Source: Dyella japonica A8
GTDB taxonomy: Bacteria; Pseudomonadota; Gammaproteobacteria; Xanthomonadales; Rhodanobacteraceae
Length of the DNA: 64,000 nucleotides
NCBI RefSeq assembly: GCF_000725385.1
Contig: NZ_CP008884.1
Span: 1,984,001-2,048,000 of the forward strand
Direction of reading: 5' to 3'
Below the pieces are notes generated by a model, which worked only from the letters and a program-made list of their open reading frames with translations, had not been told where the DNA came from and made no database searches. Both the position numbers and the translations under genes were made by a program. Positions 48,455-55,467 of this stretch are shown here, piece after piece. Each line of letters starts with the position of its first letter. Positions within the stretch are counted from its first letter, which is position 1.

Positions 48455-49906
48455 GTGCCTACTGAAACCCATCTCTTTCTGCGCGGTCGCATCTTCTACC
48501 TGCGGCTGACGTGTCCGGCTGAGCTTCTGCGACTGCGTCGTGAGCGCGGGCTGCCCCTCAAGCGCACCTCGTGGCTCTCGCTCGCGACCAGCGATCCCTG
48601 GGAAGCGCGCAGGCGTGCCAGCGAGACCAAAGGGCAGTGGCTGGCAGATATTGAAGCCGAGTGGCAGTCGCTCCGGGTGGGCGGGGAGGCCTTGGTTCGG
48701 CGGGGGCGCGTATTGCATAGGTCGCACTTGCCGAGCGTTCTGGCGGCTCCAGCGTTGCAGGGCGCGAGGCCTACCGCAGTGTCGTTGGAGCCGCGTGGTG
48801 ACGCTCTGGTGCCGGCTGGCGGTGGGGCAGTTGCATCATCGCGTCCTGCTCGCGGGCAGCGACTGATCGACCATTTTGATCGCTACCTGGAAGAGCAGCA
48901 CGGGGCTGCCGCACTGCGTAGCTGTTCGGACAAGCGGGCCACGATCCGACGCTTTGTCGAATCCGCTGGTGACCTCTCCGTCCACGCTTACACCGCGGAG
49001 CACGTCGCTACGTTCAAGCGGGCCTTACGGGGCTACCCCAAGAACGCCGAGCACGTCTATCCCGGTATGAAATTCGCCAAGGTCATCGGTCAGGCGAAGG
49101 TCGATCAGGCCGAGCTCATCTCCCCCAAGACGATCAACAACAAGCTCTCGACCCTGTCCGCGTTCGGTGCGTGGCTGGAGCTCAATACCGCCGGGGTGAG
49201 GGCGGAGAGCTTCCGGACGACTCCGGTGAAGGATCATCGCTCCGACCAACGCATGCCGCCGTTCTCCGATGCGGAGGTGAAAGCGATCTTGCAGGCACCG
49301 TCATTCACTGGCTGCGAGTCCGAAAGGAACCAGACCAAACTAGGCTCCTACGTCATCCGGGACTGGCGCTATTGGATCCCACTGATCTGTGCCTATTCCG
49401 GGGCGCGGTTGGGGGAAGTGGCTCAGCTGCGTTGTGCCGACATCCGTCAGGTCGACGGTCACTGGATCTTCGACATCACTGACGAAGGGGAGGGGCAGTC
49501 ATTGAAGACGCATACATCGCGCCGGATTGTCCCGTTGCATGCCAAATTGCAGGCATTGGGGTTGCTTGCTTATGCCGATCAAGCACGCGCTCTGGGGCAT
49601 GAGTGGCTATTTCAGTCTGTAGAGCCCGACACCGATGGTCGTCGTGCGACTCAGGTCGGCAAGTGGTTCCGGAAGTTTCTGGCTCGCAGAGGGATCTCCC
49701 AGGACGTCCGAGGCGCTATGCACCGATTCCGCCATACCGTGGTGACCAAATTGCGGGCGGCAGGATATCCGGATCACGAGATCGCGCCGCTGGTCGGTCA
49801 CGGGCTGGACATGGCGCGCATGACGGCAGGCTACGGCGCTGGCCAGAGTGTGTCGTTGTCGCGTCGAGCGGCGATGGTTGCACATATCGAGTTCGGCTTG
49901 GAATAG
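48455..49906 (+). CDS. Tyrosine site-specific integrase with DUF6538-like N-terminus
   Basis: 483 residues. The N-terminal DUF6538-type segment is FLRGRIFYLRLTCPAELLRLRR. A SAM-like core-binding domain follows (about 130-250). The catalytic domain has the first Arg in YSGARLGEVAQL, a Lys in the beta-hairpin (SLKTHTSRRIVPLH), HRFRHTVVTKL as the His-x-x-Arg box, VGHGLDMARMTAGYG with His and the Tyr nucleophile. All five catalytic positions appear intact, so the protein is probably active. It integrates and excises the island at tRNA-Pro. Confidence 0.93.
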   Translation: MPTETHLFLRGRIFYLRLTCPAELLRLRRERGLPLKRTSWLSLATSDPWEARRRASETKGQWLADIEAEWQSLRVGGEALVRRGRVLHRSHLPSVLAAPALQGARPTAVSLEPRGDALVPAGGGAVASSRPARGQRLIDHFDRYLEEQHGAAALRSCSDKRATIRRFVESAGDLSVHAYTAEHVATFKRALRGYPKNAEHVYPGMKFAKVIGQAKVDQAELISPKTINNKLSTLSAFGAWLELNTAGVRAESFRTTPVKDHRSDQRMPPFSDAEVKAILQAPSFTGCESERNQTKLGSYVIRDWRYWIPLICAYSGARLGEVAQLRCADIRQVDGHWIFDITDEGEGQSLKTHTSRRIVPLHAKLQALGLLAYADQARALGHEWLFQSVEPDTDGRRATQVGKWFRKFLARRGISQDVRGAMHRFRHTVVTKLRAAGYPDHEIAPLVGHGLDMARMTAGYGAGQSVSLSRRAAMVAHIEFGLE

Positions 49907-50045
49907 CGGCATTTATCTCCTATTCAGCGCTAAAAATCGCCATCCTTCGACTGTTTTGAATGTCGACTTGGAGCAATCGGGTGAACCAAGTTGCTGATCA
50001 CGTTGGATTGATGCCCGGCGAAACTTCCGAGAAATTTGCAAAAAA

Positions 50046-50080
50046 AATCCTAGGAAATTTTTAGGAAATTTCTAAAAAAT
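50046..50080 (+). promoter_or_regulatory. AT-rich repeats and inverted repeat upstream of an island gene
   Basis: TAGGAAATTT occurs at 50051-50060 and again at 50062-50071, and TTTTTAG-GAAATTT-CTAAAAA forms an inverted repeat at about 50059-50079. This is markedly AT-rich in GC-rich surroundings and lies about 80 bases before ATG 50159. Looks like an operator with promoter. Confidence 0.5.
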
Positions 50081-50158
50081 AATCTCCTAAAAATATTGCT
50101 TGAGCGTTCGCCACTCATGCATACCATCACTGTCTTCTTTCACTAAGAGGAGACGCGC

Positions 50159-50632
50159 ATGGGTAAGAAGGAAGATCTGGTCGAGCTGAATCAGCCGAGC
50201 GAATACTCGGTAGCGGATGAGGTCGCAGACTTTAATAAGTGGCTGGACGATGTTCTTGGCAGCGATGCCGATCGTTCGATACCGATGCCGGAAAAGCTTC
50301 TCTTGGACGGCTTTTACATTGAGCCGGTGCCTGAACAGGCCAGCGAGCTGCAGCTTTGGGTACACCAGACGGGAGTGCATCCATCGAATGCTAACTTGGA
50401 CGGTGATGAAGCGCGCATGTTGGCCAGCCTCATTGAACTTGTAGCGGCTAGTGCAGTATCTGAAGGTTCGCTTGATTACGGCCTTCCGAAAGAGGCCCTG
50501 TCGGTGAAATCGAGGTATCGGGGTGCCATTTGCATCGCGCTCTACGAACATGCTCCCCGAGTCACGATCCCGCGGGAGCGCGCGCTAGCGTTGGCCACAA
50601 GTTTGCGGTCAGCTGCGGCCAAGCTCCGCTAA
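50159..50632 (+). CDS. Hypothetical island protein
   Basis: 157 residues beginning MGKKEDLVELNQPSEYSVADEVADFNKWLDD; AAGAGGAG precedes the ATG. It is acidic and mostly helical in the C-terminal half (ARMLASLIELVAASAVSEGSLDYGLPKEALSVKSRYRGAICIALYE), with no signal peptide, membrane segment or catalytic motif. I recognise no family. An AT-rich inverted repeat precedes it, suggesting its own regulation; the next gene follows after 155 bases. Confidence 0.7.
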   Translation: MGKKEDLVELNQPSEYSVADEVADFNKWLDDVLGSDADRSIPMPEKLLLDGFYIEPVPEQASELQLWVHQTGVHPSNANLDGDEARMLASLIELVAASAVSEGSLDYGLPKEALSVKSRYRGAICIALYEHAPRVTIPRERALALATSLRSAAAKLR

Positions 50633-50787
50633 CACGCCACCAGATAAATGGGTGCGGTGTCGGTATCGCGAAGATACCGCTATGGAAATGGCTTGCGATC
50701 AAGAGGGCGTTGATCCACTCGCGTGCGTCGAGTCGGGGCAGCGTCCATGCAGCAGGCAAATCAAATTCTGAAAGGAAAAGGAACTAT

Positions 50788-51828
50788 ATGGCGAGGAAGC
50801 GAAAGTGGCATTCGAGTCACGTTGAGTCTGCACGGGAGCGGGCGAAGCGGCAGCGGTTGGCACGTAATAGTGGAAGCGAAGCAGCCATTTTGTTGGCGGA
50901 GCTGGAGTTTTGTCGCGAGTACATCCCTCATGAGCTGATTCAGGACGAACCGGAGCTCGACAGCACCGCCTGGATTGCGTATCGCTACAAGAACGCCTTC
51001 GAGCGTACCCAGCAGTTTACGTCCGACTATGCCGCCATTTATGTGTCGGTGCACGGCCAGTATAAAGATTTCGCGCAAGCACAAAGGATTAAGCCGGTCA
51101 GTGAGGATCTCGTCAGGAATGCGCGGGACGAAATGACGTCGCTGTGGAAGGCTAGGCAGGCCGCTGATCTGCTTGGTATGCCGTATTCCATGTTCATTCG
51201 CGCGTCCATGAAGGCGGCCGTCGATCAACGTGCATATAACCGGGTGCCGCGCCCCAATCAGCTGTGCACTTCATGGCAGGTCGAAGCAGCCGAGAAAGTC
51301 TGGTCCGATGAGCAGTTGATCATTTCAATCTTTGCCGACGATTGGGACCCGCGGTTTTTTGCGCCCCAAGGTCGGAAGGATCCTGCACGCCAAGCGGCGA
51401 TCGAGCTCCTGGTTGCCAGGATCAATGCTCGTCCGCCGGGCAATCGAGCCGGGGCACTAGCGAACTACATTCATCGGCGACTTGCCCTGACGGAGGCGGA
51501 GGCAAGGGATCGTTTTGGCGACGAATTGGTGGACGAAGCTATGAGTGCCCGTGCTGCGCCGACCATTGAGCTGCCCCGGGAGGTCGGCTTGCCTCACCGT
51601 CCTGCGTGCTTTGGGTTTCGACCAGAAGTGCCTGCATGCACTGTCTGTTCCGTGAGGGACGCCTGCGAAGTGCTTCATGCGCGCATTGATCGGACTTTTT
51701 TCGAGCGCGTGGGAAACGTTGATCCTCAACTTGTCAGGACGCGGCAAGGGAATGCAGAGCGGAAGCGAAGGCAGCGTGCCAAGCAGCGTGCTGTGCTCGA
51801 CGTCCCCCCGTCTTCAGCGGCAGGGTGA
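50788..51828 (+). CDS. Hypothetical island protein with a C-terminal cysteine cluster
   Basis: 346 residues from ATG 50788, preceded by AAAGGAAAAGGAAC. The N-terminus is strongly basic (MARKRKWHSSHVESARERAKRQRLARN) and the C-terminus is Arg/Lys-rich (NAERKRRQRAKQRA). Near residue 288, CFGFRPEVPACTVCSVRDAC (C-x9-C-x2-C-x5-C) looks like a zinc-binding site. The middle is helical with KARQAADLLGMPYSMFIRASMKAA, which resembles a helix-turn-helix. The two basic ends and zinc cluster suggest nucleic-acid binding; no family recognised. Confidence 0.7.
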   Translation: MARKRKWHSSHVESARERAKRQRLARNSGSEAAILLAELEFCREYIPHELIQDEPELDSTAWIAYRYKNAFERTQQFTSDYAAIYVSVHGQYKDFAQAQRIKPVSEDLVRNARDEMTSLWKARQAADLLGMPYSMFIRASMKAAVDQRAYNRVPRPNQLCTSWQVEAAEKVWSDEQLIISIFADDWDPRFFAPQGRKDPARQAAIELLVARINARPPGNRAGALANYIHRRLALTEAEARDRFGDELVDEAMSARAAPTIELPREVGLPHRPACFGFRPEVPACTVCSVRDACEVLHARIDRTFFERVGNVDPQLVRTRQGNAERKRRQRAKQRAVLDVPPSSAAG

Positions 51829-52250
51829 ACTCGAGTCCCGGGTTCCTGTATCCGCCTTGCACAGGTGCCTGGTCTCGGATGGATTTACGGTGAGCAGTCA
51901 CGTTTGCAGGTCACGCGCCCCTTAAGAGCAGTATTAATACTTTATCTAAGAAATAAGTAATAAAAGAAAGAAGAAGGGAGCGTGACATCCGGAACGAGAT
52001 AGGCGGTGACCAACCACAACCAACCAGTGACCTTTTTGAAAGCCATCTCCGGAATGACGATGTTGTTTGCCGACGCCGGAATCTAATCGCTGCCGGCGAG
52101 TCTCTCCATCAGCGTCGACTTTGGTTGAGTCGCGCGTCCCTGGCTGGCTCGATGCGGTTCTGGTCGACCCCGGGGCATCGGGTGCGGCGAGGGTATTCGC
52201 TGATCACCGGACCCGCGCAGGTGTCGATTAACGCGCTCTCAGCAACACCC
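51829..52250. other. Non-coding stretch with a 12-bp palindrome
   Basis: No credible gene. AGTATTAATACT, a perfect palindrome (51930-51941), lies in an AT-rich patch that runs to about 51980 and ends in a purine run (AAAGAAAGAAGAAGGGAG). It could be an operator or protein-binding site. Confidence 0.45.
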
Positions 52251-52432
52251 CAAAACAAAAGAGCCCCGCCGAAGCGGGGCTCGCTGTTGCTATCTCATCA
52301 AGAGCTAGCGACAGTCTCCGAAGTCGAACCTAATCGACGAAGGAAGGCGCCGCTCCGGAGAAAGAGCGGGCCTTGCTGCAGCTAACGTCCATTCGGACCT
52401 CGTTGCAGTCTCGGAAGCCGAACTCAATCGGC
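52251..52432 (-). ncRNA. Candidate structured RNA, locus A: two tandem motif units plus terminator
   Basis: On the minus strand, unit A1 (52432 down to 52375) has hairpin GCCGA-TTGAG-TTCGGC, then CTTCCGAGA and CTGCA...TGCAG enclosing GTCC-GAAT-GGAC. Unit A2 (52338 down to 52283) has GTCGA-TTAGG-TTCGAC, CTTCGGAGA and CTGT...ACAG enclosing GCTA...TAGC. An intrinsic terminator follows directly: GAGCCCCGC-TTCG-GCGGGGCTC (52282-52261) and TTTTGTTTT. Paired bases change together between the units, favouring RNA function. No credible protein is encoded. A similar single-unit locus lies at 57994-58114. Confidence 0.6.
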
Positions 52433-52683
52433 CTGCATAGGCTATCAGGGCACACAATGGGAGAAAAGCCTGTGTCCCTTACCCAAGCCCGCGGGTCTCG
52501 ATCACATACTCGTTGCACAGTCCGGACGCGTCCCTCGCTGGCCCAGTGAGCCCGTGGCTGGCTCGGGGGTGATGAGTGCTAGGGGTGTATTCGAGAGAGT
52601 GCGGAGCGGCCCAGAAAGCGTCCCAGTGGGTTACTCAACAGTGTCAATTCCGGGGCAAGTCTGGCTCACACACACCTCAAATA

Positions 52684-52923
52684 TCATTCGTCCAGGCAGT
52701 CCTCGTTGAGCTCCGCCATCAGCTCTGCGATGGTCCCGGTAATGACGTTCTCGCCGCCATCCTCCAGTTCGCGAATGGCAGCAAGCGTCTTCGCGTTGGG
52801 CTCGCGATCACCGAATTCGCGGCAGATAGGGCAGTCAGGGATGGTGGGCTCGGGCCGACTGGTGGTGGACATGGTGGAGTTATCCGAGCCGTGCTCTGTG
52901 ACTTTTTTGTATTCCTTGGTCAT
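52684..52923 (-). CDS. Small RelB/DinJ-like antitoxin-type protein without a visible toxin
   Basis: 79 residues; ATG 52923 is chosen for the strong AGGAGG 7 bases upstream. The C-terminal third (NAKTLAAIRELEDGGENVIT, GTIAELMAELNED) matches the tail of RelB/DinJ antitoxins (typically ETLAAIREAE...SVDELMADL). The N-terminus is not a ribbon-helix-helix but carries CPIC (C-x2-C), an unusual combination. No RelE/HicA/toxin-like frame lies on either side within 500 bases. It may be an orphan antitoxin, a partner of another island gene, or a coincidental resemblance in an unknown protein. Confidence 0.55.
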   Translation of the reverse strand: MTKEYKKVTEHGSDNSTMSTTSRPEPTIPDCPICREFGDREPNAKTLAAIRELEDGGENVITGTIAELMAELNEDCLDE

Positions 52924-53505
52924 CGGGCACCTCCTGCGCGTTGACGTTCGTGACGATAACACCGGAACGTAGGTGCACCATGGGTTTGAAGGCGAAAACC
53001 TCACAGAGAACGCATACAGAACGCAATACAGAAACTCGATTCTATCTATGGTCCGGAACGATGCATGCATGACACACCGCTTAAGGGCAGGGCTTGCGTG
53101 CTACGTATAAGACTGGGGCCATAGTCGGCGCGTGCTGCTCAGCCAGATTAGATGTCGCGCAGGAATTTCCCGTGGGGCAAGTGCGAAGCCCTAGGTAGGC
53201 CCCCGGTCCGCCTTATGGGTTGTGCCGAAGTCCACAGGCGGCCAGGCAATCTCCATACTTCGGTCGGTCGCCGCCCCTCACCCCTCGCTCTTGCTACCCG
53301 AGCGCCACAAGCGGCGGCATGCCCTTCCATTCGCGTTGATCACTTGAACTGGCGCGCGCAGGCTCGGGAGGCGATCGCGGCGGACATGTCCTAGCGAGAG
53401 TCTCGGCATTGTGCGCTGCGGTATGAGCTCCGGCCGTCGCAGTTCTGAGAACCTGTCTCTGGGCGTATGCTTGATCTCCTGCGAACTGGCTCAGGGGGCC
53501 GACAC
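52924..53505. other. 580-base gap before the DUF262 gene
   Basis: No frame here has a family signature or a good start. It should contain promoters for the divergent genes on each side, but I found no clear -35/-10 pair. Confidence 0.5.
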
Positions 53506-55407
53506 ATGGAAGCGAATGCACGCAACCTCGAGAAGATCTTCGAGAGCGCCGTCCAATATCAATGCCCGCTTTTCCAGCGGCCATACGTTTGGACGGAAGA
53601 GAAGGGCTGGCAGGAGCTCTGGGAGGACATTGAAGACCTCCTCTACAAGCAGCTCACCCGCGGATCGGTCCACCCCCACTTCATGGGTGCCGCGGTGCTC
53701 GAACAGCTCAGCACCTCCACCGGCACGATCGAAACGCGTCAAGTGATCGACGGCCAACAGCGCTTCACCACTTTGCAAGTCGTCATGATTGCGGCTCGCG
53801 ACTTGGCCACCCACCTTGGCAGCGATCGCTATCGGGACAGCTTCGGCGACTTGGTTAGCAACCGGCCCAACCGCATCGACAAGGAAGAACAGCTCTACAA
53901 GCTCTGGCCCACCAATGCCGACCGCCCCGCATACAGCGCGGTGCACGGGTGCGGGTCCATAGCCGAGCTGGACAAGCGCGTGGCGCATGACCCGATCCTG
54001 GCGGGGTCAAACATCGTGGGCGCCTATCGCTATTTCAGCCAGCAGCTCTCGGAGTGGATCAACAGCGAGTTTCTCGATGACGATGGACACCCGCTTCACC
54101 GGCAGCCCGACACCACCGATCGCATGGAGGGCCTGTGGCACGTCCTGCGGAGCAGCCTGCAGTTGGTTGTGATTGACCTGAACCGCGGTGATGAAGCTCA
54201 GGTCATCTTCGAAACCATGAATGCCCTGGGTGAGCCCTTGCTGCCGGGCGACCTGATCAAGAACTACTTGTTCCGTCTGGCCATGGCCGAGAAGGCCGAT
54301 GTAGACAAGCTCTATCCCCAATATTGGGCCGCATTTGATGCCAAAGATTGGCGCGAAGAGGTCAAGCAGGGTCGCATTACGCGCCCTCTCATCGACGTCT
54401 TCTTGAACTATTACCTCGCCCTGATGACCCAGGACGATGTGAAAAGCACTCACTTGTTCTCAGCCTTCAAGGCCTTCGCCAAGGACGATCAACGCCGGTC
54501 CTATTCGCTGATCGACAACCCCAAGACGGCGGCCGAGCACATGGCCACGTTGGCGCGGTATGGAAAGATCTTCCGGACCTTCTATCAGCCCACCAGCCAC
54601 CCACGTCTGATCACGTTTCTGGACCGCCTGGAAGCGGTGGACACCACGACGGTCTATCCATTCCTGTTGTTGGCTTACGATGCGCTAATGCCGACCAAGC
54701 AAGACGAGTTCGACAAGATCCTCGTGATCATCGAATCGTTCCTGATTCGCCGCATGGTCTGCAAAATGACCACGAAGAACTATAACCGTCTCTTCATTGA
54801 CCTGATTAAGTACGTGGCCAAGTCCGGCGTCATCACCGCCAAGACCGTCTCGGTGTGGCTGGCCCGAAGTAACGCAGACAGCCAACGCTTCCCCGGCGAC
54901 GAAGAGTTGGCCAAGGTCGTTATCACCAGGCCACTGTATAACGACCTGGCACAATACAAGGTCAAGGCGGTGCTCGAAGCCTTGGATATGCAGTTGGAGC
55001 ACTCGAAGTCAGAGGCGCTGCCATTACCTCCGGGACTGACGATCGAGCATGTGTTGCCCCAGCTCTGGGAGAAGCACTGGCCATTACCGGACGATGTGGC
55101 CATCGATCCTGGCAAGGTGCCGGCGGCGCGCTCGGAACGTTGGTGTCTGCTCCACAGCTTGGGCAACCTTACGTTGATCACAGGTTCCCTCAACCCATCG
55201 CTGAGCAACGGTCCATGGGTCGAAAAACGGCCGGAGCTCCAGAAATACTCGAAGCTTAACCTCAATCGCTACTTCCACGACGACGCCGTGGCCAAGACTT
55301 GGGACGAGCACGCCATCATCAAGCGCGGACACTTCCTGCTCGATGCGATGAAGAAAGTCTGGCCGGACGTGGCGCGCGCGACCGAAGTGGAAGCCGAACA
55401 GGTTTAA
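53506..55407 (+). CDS. DUF262-DUF1524 protein, GmrSD/SspE-type defence nuclease
   Basis: 633 residues from ATG 53506. The N-terminal DUF262 (ParB-like fold) has IFESAVQYQCPLFQRPYVW and the diagnostic DGQQRFTTLQ at about 82-91, part of the NTP-binding site in characterised members. The C-terminal DUF1524 is an HNH-type nuclease with IEHVLPQ at about 513-519 and SLGNLTLITGSLN near 552. Known relatives are the modification-dependent restriction enzyme GmrSD and SspE of phosphorothioation-linked defence. No Dnd/Ssp modification genes are seen in this window. The next gene starts 61 bases downstream on the same strand. Confidence 0.85.
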   Translation: MEANARNLEKIFESAVQYQCPLFQRPYVWTEEKGWQELWEDIEDLLYKQLTRGSVHPHFMGAAVLEQLSTSTGTIETRQVIDGQQRFTTLQVVMIAARDLATHLGSDRYRDSFGDLVSNRPNRIDKEEQLYKLWPTNADRPAYSAVHGCGSIAELDKRVAHDPILAGSNIVGAYRYFSQQLSEWINSEFLDDDGHPLHRQPDTTDRMEGLWHVLRSSLQLVVIDLNRGDEAQVIFETMNALGEPLLPGDLIKNYLFRLAMAEKADVDKLYPQYWAAFDAKDWREEVKQGRITRPLIDVFLNYYLALMTQDDVKSTHLFSAFKAFAKDDQRRSYSLIDNPKTAAEHMATLARYGKIFRTFYQPTSHPRLITFLDRLEAVDTTTVYPFLLLAYDALMPTKQDEFDKILVIIESFLIRRMVCKMTTKNYNRLFIDLIKYVAKSGVITAKTVSVWLARSNADSQRFPGDEELAKVVITRPLYNDLAQYKVKAVLEALDMQLEHSKSEALPLPPGLTIEHVLPQLWEKHWPLPDDVAIDPGKVPAARSERWCLLHSLGNLTLITGSLNPSLSNGPWVEKRPELQKYSKLNLNRYFHDDAVAKTWDEHAIIKRGHFLLDAMKKVWPDVARATEVEAEQV

Positions 55408-55467
55408 TCAGCAAGCAACGGACGCGGCTTGGCCGGTTGGGACGAGCTTGGTGGGAGAGGGGGGGCT

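Noticed and set aside
48455..51828. Prophage
   Set aside because: Only an integrase is phage-like; no capsid, terminase, tail or lysis genes are present in the visible part of the island.
52251..52440. Retron msr/msd for the structured RNA locus
   Set aside because: No reverse transcriptase gene anywhere in the window and no branching-guanosine flanking repeats recognised.
52330..52518. 62-codon minus-strand frame over locus A
   Set aside because: Frame is not shared with locus B, composition is Cys/Arg-rich, and sequence similarity between loci follows RNA pairing rather than codons.
53148..53394. Short frames on both strands between the antitoxin-like gene and the DUF262 gene
   Set aside because: Mutually antisense, no ribosome sites, no recognisable protein features.
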